64,000 bases of DNA from Paenibacillus anaericanus (GTDB taxonomy: Bacteria; Bacillota; Bacilli; Paenibacillales; Paenibacillaceae), in assembly GCF_003994475.1 (NCBI RefSeq), contig NZ_RZNY01000008.1, forward strand, positions 62,001 to 126,000, in the 5' to 3' direction. The notes under the pieces are model-generated. The model was given only the letters and a program-made list of their open reading frames with translations, made no database searches and was not told the origin of the DNA. Positions 53,584 to 62,516 of the stretch are shown here, piece after piece (position 1 is the stretch's first letter; every line of letters starts with the position of its first letter). The translations under genes and the position numbers were made by a program.

Positions 53584-56202
53584 ATGAATCGTAGACCGCT
53601 CACAGCGGCAGCCTGTTGCTGGATTGTTGGCAGCGGAATGGCCAGTCTATATGAAGGGTCAACACTTTGGTTGTTATGGGCTGGAGTGTCGATGTTCTGC
53701 CCGCTTCTGGTGGCGATAAGGTATGTTCCGTGGACACGAATTCTAATCCTCTGGCTGATTTTCTCGTTGGGTGCTGCTTATTGGATATATAACGATGGGA
53801 GAAATGTGAGCCACATTCCGGATGCATTGCATGCTGATCGTACAGTACCCATGGTTGATGGGGCGGCGGTTCAAGCAGAAGGGACGATTATTTCTGCGGT
53901 AGAAATCGATGGAGATCGTGTTAGTTTTGATATGTCACTTTCAATGATCGGGCTTGTTAATTCTTCAGGAAGTGGCACAAATTCTCTTGCCGAAGAAAGG
54001 GCAGCTGCTGGAGAACGAGTGACGGTACAGCTTCGACTTTCCACAATTGAGGAACTTGAGATTGCAGAGAAATGGCGACGCGGGGAGGACATCAAACTGA
54101 GTGGTAGTTTGGGACGTCCCGGAACAGCTACAAATTTCGGAGGATTCAATTATTTTGATTATTTACATAATAAGCGGATTCATTGGTTAATAAAGGCTAA
54201 CGGAGCCTCGGCGGTTGAGAACGCAGCGGGGTCTTTCAATACAGCTACCTTCTTCGGGTGGATTGACAACTTGCGCGCTGGTATCGGAGACATCATTGGG
54301 CGATTATTTCCGGGTTGGCAGGCTGGCTACATGAAGGGGCTCATTATTGGATTATCCGATGAATTAGAGCGTGATAAATATGAGCAGTTTACTGGGCTTG
54401 GACTGACACATATATTGGCTATTTCAGGTAGTCATGTGGCGATTAATGTGGGTCTCATCTTTGCTGCGCTTAGACTATGTCGGGTAACGAAGGAGAGAGC
54501 ATTACTTGTTGTCTTCTGGTTTCTTCCTGCTTATGTGTTGATCACGGGCTTCTCTCCATCGGTCATTCGCTCTGGGATTATGTCAATGCTTGGCGTATAT
54601 TTACTGCAGCGAGGCCTACTAAAGGACGGGTTAAACGTGCTGGCTGCAGCGGCTCTTCTGATGTTAATATGGGAACCTTATTTCTTGCTAAATGTTAGCT
54701 TCCAGCTCTCATTCACCGTCACTACGGGATTAGTTCTATTTGTTCCTTTGATGGTACCTTATTTCTCTTGGCTCCCTCAGAAAATTCGAGGGGCTGTGGC
54801 TATTACTGTTGCTGCGCAGATTGTTTCTTTTCCACTGACGCTATATTATTTCAACCAATTTTCGTTACTATCGCTAGTAGCTAATTTATGTTTGGTTCCT
54901 GTGATCAGTATCATTACGTTACCAGTCGGAACTGCTGCTTTGTTACTCGGTATGATCTGGCTGCCGTTAGGAAAGTGGATTGCATACCCTATAAAATTCC
55001 TGAATTCGGCTACGTTTCTAGTAACAGAATGGTTGAATGGACTAAATGGATTTATGACGTACTGGAAGTCTCCCTCCCTGCTGTGGATCATGGCTTTCTA
55101 CGGGGGCGTATATCTTCTGTTGTACTGTGGTTCTCAAAGGGTCAGACTGCATCAGCATGCCACAGTTACAGCTATGAACGATACGGTTCCGCTTCTACCT
55201 CTTCAGGGAATGGAGATGCAGCGTGGCTTCGATGACAGAAGCTTCCGTCTAGCGTGGAAAAGGATAGGAATAAGAGTGACGCTAAGTGCCATGGTGGTCA
55301 TGCTGCTATATACGGGATATCAACCTGTTAATCGTAAAGGGATAGGTCATGTACAGTTTATAGATGTCGGTCAAGGCGATTGTATTCTCATCACTACACC
55401 AAGCGGTAAAAATATATTGGTGGACGGAGGGGGGACTGTGTCTTTTAGAAAACCCAGCGAAAGTTGGCGGGATCGAAAGGACCCCTTTGAAGTTGGGGCT
55501 AAGACAGTTGTTCCTCTACTTAAGAAGCGAGGCATTCATTCTCTCGATGCTGTTATTATGACGCACGGCGATCAGGACCATGTGGGTGGATTGCAAGCCG
55601 TTCTAGAGCAGTTTCCTGTTCATTCATTGTTGATGAATGGAAGTTTAACTGATTCGAAGACGGTGACGAAGCTGATGTCTACGGCGATTACCAAGGATAT
55701 ACAGATTTACTCCGTTTCACGGGGCATGACACTTAAGCCAGATGAATTGACGACATTCGAATTCTTGTTTCCCTTGTCTGCAAATGAGGGGACAGGAGAA
55801 ATTCCCTATATAAAAGAACAAAATCATGAGTCGGTGGTATTCCGGTTACAAATGGACGGAGTTTCATTTCTATTTACTGGGGATATGGATGAAGCAGCCG
55901 AGCAGGAGATTGTGGCCATGGAAAAAGGTAATCAGGGCGGCGGTAGCGCTATGCTCATAGATGTGATGAAGGTAGCTCACCATGGGAGTAAAACATCGAC
56001 CTCCGCGACATGGCTTAACTACTGGAATCCCAAGATGGCGGTTATATCCGTGGGTGCCACCAACAGCTATGGACATCCTTATCCCGCAGTAGTAGAGCGG
56101 TTATCAGGGCAAGGAGCTAATATCTTGCGTACCGATGTGGATGGTGAGGTTCAAATGGAAGTACAAGCAGGTGAATTAAGAGTACGCCGAAGATTGCCCT
56201 AA
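53584..56202 (+). CDS. comEC: DNA uptake channel protein ComEC
   Basis: This polytopic channel (872 residues) carries one DNA strand across the membrane during transformation. It has N-terminal helices, a DUF4131-type domain, the Competence domain (TGLGLTHILAISGSHVAINVG; about residue 265-285), about eight further helices, and a C-terminal metallo-beta-lactamase domain (FIDVGQGDCILITTPSGK, MTHGDQDHVGGLQAV, KVAHHGSKTSTS). I chose ATG 53584 with GAGGGGGG upstream. It is intact, so transformation is at least genetically possible for this step. Confidence 0.96.
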   Translation: MNRRPLTAAACCWIVGSGMASLYEGSTLWLLWAGVSMFCPLLVAIRYVPWTRILILWLIFSLGAAYWIYNDGRNVSHIPDALHADRTVPMVDGAAVQAEGTIISAVEIDGDRVSFDMSLSMIGLVNSSGSGTNSLAEERAAAGERVTVQLRLSTIEELEIAEKWRRGEDIKLSGSLGRPGTATNFGGFNYFDYLHNKRIHWLIKANGASAVENAAGSFNTATFFGWIDNLRAGIGDIIGRLFPGWQAGYMKGLIIGLSDELERDKYEQFTGLGLTHILAISGSHVAINVGLIFAALRLCRVTKERALLVVFWFLPAYVLITGFSPSVIRSGIMSMLGVYLLQRGLLKDGLNVLAAAALLMLIWEPYFLLNVSFQLSFTVTTGLVLFVPLMVPYFSWLPQKIRGAVAITVAAQIVSFPLTLYYFNQFSLLSLVANLCLVPVISIITLPVGTAALLLGMIWLPLGKWIAYPIKFLNSATFLVTEWLNGLNGFMTYWKSPSLLWIMAFYGGVYLLLYCGSQRVRLHQHATVTAMNDTVPLLPLQGMEMQRGFDDRSFRLAWKRIGIRVTLSAMVVMLLYTGYQPVNRKGIGHVQFIDVGQGDCILITTPSGKNILVDGGGTVSFRKPSESWRDRKDPFEVGAKTVVPLLKKRGIHSLDAVIMTHGDQDHVGGLQAVLEQFPVHSLLMNGSLTDSKTVTKLMSTAITKDIQIYSVSRGMTLKPDELTTFEFLFPLSANEGTGEIPYIKEQNHESVVFRLQMDGVSFLFTGDMDEAAEQEIVAMEKGNQGGGSAMLIDVMKVAHHGSKTSTSATWLNYWNPKMAVISVGATNSYGHPYPAVVERLSGQGANILRTDVDGEVQMEVQAGELRVRRRLP

Positions 56203-56379
56203 CTGAACGGTAGGAGCGTATTCAATTATCTCTGTATTGGCGGGGGGATTCTGCCCAAAGTGTGTCTGGGTGACTTGACATGTTTTTTTTGGTATCCTAG
56301 ATGAGATTGATATCATAACATTCCTTTTATACATGAAAAATTCTAATCAAAAAAGAAGATCAAAAAAAGAAACAAGTTT

Positions 56380-56405
56380 GCAACATATTGTCGGACAATA
56401 TCGTC
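56380..56405 (+). promoter_or_regulatory. Probable autoregulated ECF promoter with palindromic spacer
   Basis: GCAAC (56380-56384) and CGTC (56402-56405), 17 bases apart, fit the -35/-10 form AAC-N16/17-CGT of ECF sigma promoters and lie 30 bases ahead of the sigma gene. The whole spacer (56385-56401) is an exact inverted repeat, ATATTGTC G GACAATAT, which could be an operator for a further regulator. Confidence 0.5.
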
Positions 56406-56434
56406 TGTAAGGTTGCAAGGAAGGGGGAGCCTTT

Positions 56435-56983
56435 GTGGTGGAGCATGGACTCATCAGAGCCGCTCAAACGGGCGATCGCGACGCTCTAATCACCCTATTG
56501 CGAGAGATTGAAAATGATGTGTACAAGACAGCTTATTATATTCTAAACAATGAGCAAGATGCTCATGATGCAGCTCAGGAGGCACTTATCCGAGTTTATA
56601 CAAAAATTAATTCCTATGAAGAAAAAGCGCAATTCAAAACGTGGGTGCAAAGAATCGTCAGGAATATTTGCATTGATAAATTTCGGAGAAACAAGCCGAC
56701 TGTTTCGATTGATGAACATGAACTTGTGTTTGAAGGAAAAGAGAGTGTCGAACGTGAAGTAATGTCCGGCTATATTGCACAGGATATTCGTGAAGCGATC
56801 GAGCAGCTCCCAGAGCAGCATCGAACTGTTATCGTTCTAAGATATTTACAGGATTTATCGTATAACGAAATTGCTGACTGTTTGGACTTACCGTTGAATA
56901 CGGTTAAATCTTATCTCTTTAGGGCCAGACAGCAGCTACAACATTTACTCCAAGATTATCAGAAAGGTGGTGTATCAGGATGA
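56435..56983 (+). CDS. ECF RNA polymerase sigma factor (SigW-like)
   Basis: This alternative sigma factor of the SigW type (182 residues) has region 2 (ALITLLREIENDVYKTAYYILNNEQDAHDAAQEALIRVYTK with FKTWVQRIVRNICIDKFRR) and region 4 (LPEQHRTVIVLRYLQDLSYNEIADCLDLPLNTVKSYLFRARQQL). GTG 56435 or GTG 56438 can start it; AAGGGGGAG ends at 56429, which favours 56438 by spacing. Its gene overlaps the anti-sigma factor by four bases (ATGA). It probably responds to envelope stress. Confidence 0.94.
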   Translation: MVEHGLIRAAQTGDRDALITLLREIENDVYKTAYYILNNEQDAHDAAQEALIRVYTKINSYEEKAQFKTWVQRIVRNICIDKFRRNKPTVSIDEHELVFEGKESVEREVMSGYIAQDIREAIEQLPEQHRTVIVLRYLQDLSYNEIADCLDLPLNTVKSYLFRARQQLQHLLQDYQKGGVSG

Positions 56984-58119
56984 TTTGCCCGGAGGTGGTG
57001 GAATGGATGCATCGTTATGTAGACCATGATTTGAACGAAGAAGAGAGCCTTCTTCTGTTCGGGCATCTTCGTCACTGTGAGGATTGCGCCGAGAAGTTTG
57101 AACTTCTACAGAAGCTATCCGCTCAGTTGGATGAGCTTCCCTTAGTTGTTCCAAAGTATAGTATTGTTGATGCAATTCTCCCTCGATTGGACGCCATTGA
57201 CCGGGAACGTCAGGAAGAAGAAAGCGCAGCTGAAGAAATGTCACCTGTGGTTTCCCTTCCTCTAGAGTTTGATCCGAACCGTAGGACTCAGCGCAAACCA
57301 AGTTCGCGGCGGGGCCGTCTATATAAGACAGGTGCACTAGGAACTATAGCAGCTGCTGTGATTTTAGGGATCTTTATAACCCAATACGAACCGCAAACGA
57401 TACCTAATGCAGAAATGAAGTCAACGAATCAAAGTAACTCCCTTAGTTTCACTAGTTCGGAGACGGAGAGTTCAAGTGGAGACCAAGCACCTTATGATGG
57501 GGCTACTATGGATAAAGTAGTAACTGAGGATTCCGTAGCGGATACCGGTAAAGGAGATAATGCGCTGGGAGGGAATGATGCCCCTGCCGAAGCAAGCTCC
57601 CCGACAGAGGTCTCCGAGCCTGTACAACAACCGTACAAAGCGGATAAAGAGGTGCCAGCCGTTAGTGGTGATAAACCCAAGGATTCTAACCGCGAGGCAG
57701 CTACGCCTTCCAATAGTGGAGATCAAAAGGATAGCAATCAATCCCTTGGGGCATCCCCCTCTACAGGAAATAGTGAAGATGTAGGATTGGATCCAGAGCA
57801 ATCGATTAGAAGTTTTCTTTTGGAGAACGATGAGGGGGATGTAGGGACTGCTCCGATGGCTGCAACGAATCATTGGACTTCCCCTAATGGTATCTTTCAA
57901 ACTGAATTGCTGGACGGACATCTATATTTATATAAAGTAGTTACCCCCGAAGTAGAACGAACTCTAATCGTTGACCAATCGATTGAGGGCAACTGGGTCA
58001 ATGGAGCATGGTCGCCTGATAGCAAGTCATTCTCTTATGAGGTTGAGCTGAACGGAGAGAAGACTTCATATACAATTGATCCGGAGAAAGCTGCTAACAC
58101 GGAAACTGTTACTCCATAG
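56980..58119 (+). CDS. Anti-sigma factor with zinc finger and transmembrane helix
   Basis: This protein (379 residues) is the likely inhibitor of the sigma factor just upstream. The N-terminal zinc-binding motif is HLRHCEDC (about residues 28-35) in the zf-HC2 layout. A single membrane helix (LGTIAAAVILGIFITQY, about residues 113-130) follows. The outer part is a Ser/Thr/Asn/Pro-rich linker (about 140-275) and then a small folded C-terminal domain (SPNGIFQTELLDGHLYLYK...). The sigma and anti-sigma genes are coupled. The stimulus is unknown. Confidence 0.9.
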   Translation: MICPEVVEWMHRYVDHDLNEEESLLLFGHLRHCEDCAEKFELLQKLSAQLDELPLVVPKYSIVDAILPRLDAIDRERQEEESAAEEMSPVVSLPLEFDPNRRTQRKPSSRRGRLYKTGALGTIAAAVILGIFITQYEPQTIPNAEMKSTNQSNSLSFTSSETESSSGDQAPYDGATMDKVVTEDSVADTGKGDNALGGNDAPAEASSPTEVSEPVQQPYKADKEVPAVSGDKPKDSNREAATPSNSGDQKDSNQSLGASPSTGNSEDVGLDPEQSIRSFLLENDEGDVGTAPMAATNHWTSPNGIFQTELLDGHLYLYKVVTPEVERTLIVDQSIEGNWVNGAWSPDSKSFSYEVELNGEKTSYTIDPEKAANTETVTP

Positions 58120-58260
58120 ATATGAAGTTTGCACCATTTACGGAGATATGGAATAGGTTAAGTATTATAGAGATAAAAATGAATGACCCTGAATCGTCGT
58201 ATGACCGCTGGCGGGAATGTTTCTAGAGCTTTTCAGCCCGCGTTTATATAGATGTTCCGG

Positions 58261-58302
58261 GACAGAGGGATCTTTCGCTGTGAGGCGAAAGGTCCCTCTG
58301 TC
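58261..58302. other. Long perfect hairpin without T-run before holA
   Basis: GACAGAGGGATCTTTCGC (58261-58278), a 6-base loop and GCGAAAGGTCCCTCTGTC (58285-58302) form an 18-bp stem with one G-U pair. The following bases GTGTTACG do not form a T-run. The 325-base gap (58120-58443) holds nothing else recognisable apart from the holA ribosome binding site. Confidence 0.6.
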
Positions 58303-58443
58303 GTGTTACGAGCACTACAATAGATGCATTCGACTAATCCAAAAAATCGAAGTATTATAGTAAGAAGTAATGGGGTCTTAAGGGTGAAACTATATACCTT
58401 ATGGCAAACGGATTATAGATATAAATGTGGAAGGGGATGCCAA

Positions 58444-59463
58444 ATGGACGCTAAAGCGGCGATCAAGGAAATCAAGCAGGGGCATGTATCCCCGCTTTAT
58501 TTATGTTATGGTACCGAGAAATATCAGATACAGGAATTTATAGGTGTACTCAAAGAGACGATAGTTGATCGAGATCAACAAGATTTCGGGATAGCCACGT
58601 TTGATCTAGTTGAAACACCAATCGAAGTTGTAATAGAAGAGGCAGAGACGTTACCTTTCCTCGTAGAACGTAAACTAATCCTTGTTCGTGATTCGTCACT
58701 ATTTACAGCGGGAAAAGAAGGCGGCAAGATTCAGCATAAAGTAGAAGCCTTACTATCATATATTGAGAATCCTGCTCCGCATAGCGTGATTGTCTTTGTA
58801 GTCCAAGGGGAGAAACTGGACGAGCGTAAGAAGATAGTCAAAACGATGAAGACGGCGGCTACGGTGTTATCCTTCATGCCTCTAGGCGGGGGGGAACTTA
58901 CGCAGTGGGTTGCCCGTCAGGCAGAGAAGCAAGGATGTACGATTGGACGAGATGCTGCTGAGGCTTTGATTACGGCCGCTGGTGTACAGATGGCTGCTTT
59001 GGCTACTGAGATGGACAAGCTATGTTTGTACGCGGGTAAGGGCGGTGTAATCGGTGTAGACGCTATTAATCTACTTGTTGCGCGCAGTACAGAGCAGAAT
59101 GTGTTTGTGATGGTCGAGTGCATCGCTGGATTGAAGCTGGAGCAAGCCATGGATATTTTCTACGATTTACTGAAACAGCGTGAGGAACCGATCAAAATTG
59201 CTGCGTTAATCGCACGTCAGTTCCGAATCATGTTGCAGGTGAAAGATTTGGCTCGTCAGAGCTATTCGCAGCAGCAGATTGCTTCTCAGCTAGGGCTACA
59301 CCCCTATGCGGTTAAGATCGCGGGCGAGCAGGCCCGTAAATTTGAACCAGCCAAACTTCGAGGGGTACTATCGGAATTGGCTCAGCTCGATTACCAGATG
59401 AAGAGCGGGCGAATCGACAAAGTTCTTGGATTGGAATTATTTTTACTAAAGCTAGCAGTATAA
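58444..59463 (+). CDS. holA: DNA polymerase III delta subunit
   Basis: This clamp-loader subunit (339 residues) opens the sliding clamp. The family layout is clear: N-terminal YLCYGTEKYQIQEFIGVLKE, IEEAETLPFLVERKLILVRDSSLF, VVQGEKLDERKKIVK, ALITAAGVQMAALATEMDKLCLYAG, and the C-terminal LARQSYSQQQIASQLGLHPYAVKIAGEQARKF. I chose ATG 58444 with GGAAGGGGATG upstream. The upstream frame (from 58324) lacks a box and is unlikely to be translated. Confidence 0.96.
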   Translation: MDAKAAIKEIKQGHVSPLYLCYGTEKYQIQEFIGVLKETIVDRDQQDFGIATFDLVETPIEVVIEEAETLPFLVERKLILVRDSSLFTAGKEGGKIQHKVEALLSYIENPAPHSVIVFVVQGEKLDERKKIVKTMKTAATVLSFMPLGGGELTQWVARQAEKQGCTIGRDAAEALITAAGVQMAALATEMDKLCLYAGKGGVIGVDAINLLVARSTEQNVFVMVECIAGLKLEQAMDIFYDLLKQREEPIKIAALIARQFRIMLQVKDLARQSYSQQQIASQLGLHPYAVKIAGEQARKFEPAKLRGVLSELAQLDYQMKSGRIDKVLGLELFLLKLAV

Positions 59464-59524
59464 ATACGTTAATCACCATGTCAGTCATAAATATGTGTTG
59501 ATTTGATATGGGGAGGAAATTACG

Positions 59525-60622
59525 TTGAAAAAAATGATGCTCTCTTGTGCCTTGATATTGATATTAAGTTTTATGAGTGTTGGAGTTGTAAGAGCTGATG
59601 CGTTACCTAATCTCAAACCGGCCTTAAGTGAGGTTGAAACTGTTAGTAAACAGTTATATGTGATTTGGAGAGACGGGAAATATGGATTTATTGATAGTAC
59701 AGGGAAAGAAATCATTAAAGCTGTGTACGACGGGGCTGGCTCTGAATATGTACATGCGCAGTCAGTTTATGTAATAGATCAATCCAAAGGGATACAAGTA
59801 TATTATGATGCCAATGGAAATGAGCTCTTTGAATGTCAGATCAATCAATGTAGCTATTTATCTGAAGGAATGGCTGTATATGAACAGAAGGTTATTCAAT
59901 CGGACGGAACCTATGTTAAGAGATACGGTTATGTGAATGATAAGGGCCAGCAAGTCGTTGAACCTGTGTTTCATCGTGCATCACATTTTAAAGAAGGGCT
60001 GGCCCGGGTGAATATGGGCAAAGCTGGCGGCTACATCGATAAGAACGGAGCACAGGCTATTCCTTTGCGTTTCAGTAGTACGACTGATTTCTCTGAAGGA
60101 TTGGCTGTCGTTCAATTGACGGTCAGAGGTAAGTACGCTTATATTGATAAATCGGGCAAGATGGTTATTCCCGCTCGCTATACTTATGCCGGCCCTTTCT
60201 CGGATGGAGCAGCTGTTGTGAATGTGAATGGAAAGTATGGATATATCGATCGTAAGGGTAAGTATATTCTTACCCCACAGTTTACTGCTGCCCAGCCTTT
60301 TTCTGAAGGGTTGGCTTTTGTAGAAAGGAACGGAAAATCTTTCTATATTGATAAACAAGGTAAGAAAAAGATCCTCAATCTTACAGCAGGCGGACGATTC
60401 GTAGATGGTCTGGCACCAGCAAGTACCGGCCAGAAATACGGGTTTATTAATAAGACTGGGAAGTTCGTTGTAAAGGCTGATTTGGAATGGGCAGACTCAT
60501 TTGTTGGCGACTTAGCCTGGGTGTATGTGAAGCTAAATGAGACGCCCCAAGGTACAGATGGCTACATTGAGGGATATATGAATAAGCAAGGTGAACTTAT
60601 ATGGACTGGGGTACGCAATTAG
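59525..60622 (+). CDS. Exported WG-repeat protein
   Basis: This secreted protein (365 residues) has a signal peptide (MKKMMLSCALILILSFMSVGVVRADA) and at least six WG-type repeats of the form GKYGFIDxxGKxVIxxxFxxAxxFxEGLAxV, for example near residues 44-66, 134-160, 170-200, 220-250 and 298-330. The start is TTG 59525, 8 bases after GGGGAGG. WG repeats are of unknown function and are often in surface proteins. It lies between holA and rpsT, and it shares its terminator with rpsT. Confidence 0.88.
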   Translation: MKKMMLSCALILILSFMSVGVVRADALPNLKPALSEVETVSKQLYVIWRDGKYGFIDSTGKEIIKAVYDGAGSEYVHAQSVYVIDQSKGIQVYYDANGNELFECQINQCSYLSEGMAVYEQKVIQSDGTYVKRYGYVNDKGQQVVEPVFHRASHFKEGLARVNMGKAGGYIDKNGAQAIPLRFSSTTDFSEGLAVVQLTVRGKYAYIDKSGKMVIPARYTYAGPFSDGAAVVNVNGKYGYIDRKGKYILTPQFTAAQPFSEGLAFVERNGKSFYIDKQGKKKILNLTAGGRFVDGLAPASTGQKYGFINKTGKFVVKADLEWADSFVGDLAWVYVKLNETPQGTDGYIEGYMNKQGELIWTGVRN

Positions 60623-60646
60623 CAAATAAAATCAATATCCTGCACC

Positions 60647-60680
60647 AAAAAGACCTGAACGAATTCGTCCAGGTCTTTTT
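60647..60680. terminator. Bidirectional terminator between WG gene and rpsT
   Basis: Arms AAAAAGACCTGAACG (60647-60661) and CGTCCAGGTCTTTTT (60666-60680) with a 4-base loop have A/T tracts on both sides. The two genes are convergent. Confidence 0.9.
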
Positions 60681-60706
60681 AGGCTTAAGTTTATAAATAG
60701 CGACTC

Positions 60707-60982
60707 TTACGCTTGTTGGGACGTAAGGGCGTTTAATTTTTTAGCCAAGCGGGATTTCTTACGGGAAGCTGCATTCTTATGGATCAAACCTTTAGATACG
60801 GCTTTGTCCAATTTCTTAGTAGCAGCTGCGAAAGCGGTTTTAGCTACTTCCACTTCGTTGTTCGCTAGAGCAGTATCGGCAGTTTTCACCACTGTACGTA
60901 GAGCGGACTTTTGCGAAATGTTAAGAGCGCGGCGCTTGTCGTTCGTTTTTACACGTTTGATTGCTGATTTAATGTTAGGCAT
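60707..60982 (-). CDS. rpsT: 30S ribosomal protein S20
   Basis: This primary 16S rRNA-binding ribosomal protein has 91 residues ([21 protein letters not shown]..., ending [13 protein letters not shown]). I chose the ATG at 60982 because AGGAGGTG lies 8 bases upstream; the GTG at 60991 directly adjoins that box. The order holA-rpsT-gpr is as in Bacillus. Confidence 0.97.
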   Translation of the reverse strand: MPNIKSAIKRVKTNDKRRALNISQKSALRTVVKTADTALANNEVEVAKTAFAAATKKLDKAVSKGLIHKNAASRKKSRLAKKLNALTSQQA

Positions 60983-61092
60983 TGCATTCACCTCCTGTAA
61001 AGCATATATATCAACCCAGATGATTCACAACTTAAAATATTTTATCACGCAGCAGGTTAAAAAGCAATAAATTCATCATAAATCGTAAAGTC

Positions 61093-61123
61093 TGCATAAT
61101 CGGTTTGTCTCTCCCACACAATA
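61093..61123 (+). promoter_or_regulatory. Candidate SigG (or SigF) promoter of gpr
   Basis: TGCATA (61093-61098), an 18-base spacer and CACAATA (61117-61123) match the forespore consensus closely (six of seven at -10). It lies 33 bases ahead of the gpr start. Forespore expression of gpr is established in Bacillus subtilis. Confidence 0.55.
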
Positions 61124-61155
61124 TAGGCAAGTAAGGAAAAGGAGGACAACAAGAC

Positions 61156-62169
61156 ATGAATTTGGATTTACGGGAGTATTCGGTTCGCACCGATTTGGCA
61201 GTGGAGTCTAAAGCGATTGCAGAGGCCGAGCATGGTGGTCCCGTGCCGGGACTGCATGAGGATATAGATGAACTGGATGGTATTAAGGTTACACGGCTTG
61301 ATGTTCAGGACGAGGCAGCATCACAGAAGATTGGTAGGGTTAAAGGACATTATATTACATTTGAAGTTCCGGGCCTACGTAGTCAGGATACTGAGCTTCA
61401 GGAAAAAGTTTCGAGTGTTTTCGCTAAGGAATTTTCTGGATTCATGAAGAAGCTTGGAATACAGTCTAATGCCAAGGTGCTTATCGTCGGGTTAGGCAAC
61501 TGGAACGTGACACCAGATTCACTTGGTCCCCTCGTCGTAGAGAATGTCATGGTTACACGCCATTTCTTCGAATTAACGCCAGATCAGGTGTCTCCAGGAT
61601 ACCGTGATGTTAGCGCGATCGCTCCAGGAGTACTTGGTCTTACAGGTATCGAATCAAGCGATGTTGTACAAGGAATTGTTGATCGTACGAAACCTGATTT
61701 GATTATTGCGATTGATGCCCTGGCTTCTAGATCGCTGGAAAGGGTCAACACTACCATCCAGGTTGCTGACATTGGTATTCATCCAGGTTCAGGCATTGGA
61801 AATAAACGGCGGGGTCTTACGAAGGAAATTTTAGGTGTTCCTTGTATCGCTATTGGTGTCCCAACTGTGTGTTACGCCTCCACGATTGTGAACAATGTGT
61901 TTGATATGATGACAGCACACTTCAATGACGAAAGTGGCGGAGATCAAGCTCAGAGCAAGCAGATTATGGGGCTCCTCACCGATTTGAATGAAGGAGAGCG
62001 ACTAGGTCTGGTAAAAGAAGTGCTGGAACCCCTCGGACATGATCTGATTGTGACACCGAAGGAGATCGATGAATTCATTGAAGATATCGCTAATATTATT
62101 GCGACTGGGCTAAATCGTGCACTGCATGAAGCGGTAGATCGAGATAACGTGGCTGCTTACACGCATTAA
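61156..62169 (+). CDS. gpr: Germination protease GPR
   Basis: This protease (337 residues) degrades small acid-soluble spore proteins at germination. The N-terminal propeptide segment VRTDLAVE is typical, followed by LIVGLGNWNVTPDSLGPLVVENVMVTRH, IAIDALASRSLERVNTTIQVADIGIHPGSGIGNKRRGL and a C-terminal HDLIVTPKEIDEFIEDIANIIATGLNRALHE. AAAGGAGGAC precedes ATG 61156. The gene is intact. Confidence 0.97.
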   Translation: MNLDLREYSVRTDLAVESKAIAEAEHGGPVPGLHEDIDELDGIKVTRLDVQDEAASQKIGRVKGHYITFEVPGLRSQDTELQEKVSSVFAKEFSGFMKKLGIQSNAKVLIVGLGNWNVTPDSLGPLVVENVMVTRHFFELTPDQVSPGYRDVSAIAPGVLGLTGIESSDVVQGIVDRTKPDLIIAIDALASRSLERVNTTIQVADIGIHPGSGIGNKRRGLTKEILGVPCIAIGVPTVCYASTIVNNVFDMMTAHFNDESGGDQAQSKQIMGLLTDLNEGERLGLVKEVLEPLGHDLIVTPKEIDEFIEDIANIIATGLNRALHEAVDRDNVAAYTH

Positions 62170-62204
62170 TTAGAGTAGCACCCACCCCTAACAGAACAAT
62201 CTAT

Positions 62205-62236
62205 GAAGTTCGCAATCTAGCGAACTTCTTTTTTTT
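62205..62236 (+). terminator. Intrinsic terminator after gpr
   Basis: Arms GAAGTTCGC (62205-62213) and GCGAACTTC (62220-62228) with a 6-base loop are followed by eight T. Confidence 0.9.
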
Positions 62237-62285
62237 GTGAGAATTGGGGTTCTATCTTCCGCAGTAGGTTCATAGATTTGAAATA

Positions 62286-62495
62286 TAGAGATGTTCAAAA
62301 AATCATCTATTGATCACGTAGTAATTCAAGAAGTACATTCGGCATCGAATCTGATTCCAACCCTCAAAGTCCGTTGCTCATGTAGGTTTGCCTACATTCC
62401 GCTACTCCTTTTTCGGTTCGAAATCACCTTCTCGGTGCTGAATAGTCGATTTTTTGAACTCGTATTAATAGAGATGTTCAAAAAGTCATCTATTG
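62286..62495. repeat. 210-bp element with direct and inverted repeats between gpr and spoIIP
   Basis: A 27-base sequence (TAGAGATGTTCAAAAAATCA then TCTATTG) at 62286-62312 recurs at 62469-62495 with one change. Between them an inverted copy of part of it, GATTTTTTGAAC (62448-62459), faces GTTCAAAAAATC (62293-62304). A perfect internal hairpin is ATGTAGG tttg CCTACAT (62380-62397). No transposase or convincing gene is inside. It looks like a non-coding repeat or miniature element inserted upstream of spoIIP. Confidence 0.7.
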
Positions 62496-62516
62496 TCTGA
62501 AGGAGGACATACGAAT

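Noticed and set aside
56275..56298. TTGACA (56275-56280) with TATCCT (56293-56298) as SigA promoter of the sigma gene
   Set aside because: The spacer is only 12 bases, too short for a SigA promoter.
58189..58230. Small frame ATGAATGACCCT... as a yqzM-like gene between comEC and holA
   Set aside because: Only about 15 codons, with a weak box and no membrane helix; it does not resemble the YqzM sequence as I recall it.
62286..62495. Insertion sequence
   Set aside because: No transposase fragment and too short; a non-coding repeat element is the better description.
62291..62500. Frame of 69 codons in the repeat element
   Set aside because: It lies wholly in the direct/inverted repeat, has no ribosome binding site and repeats its own ends (MFKKSSI).
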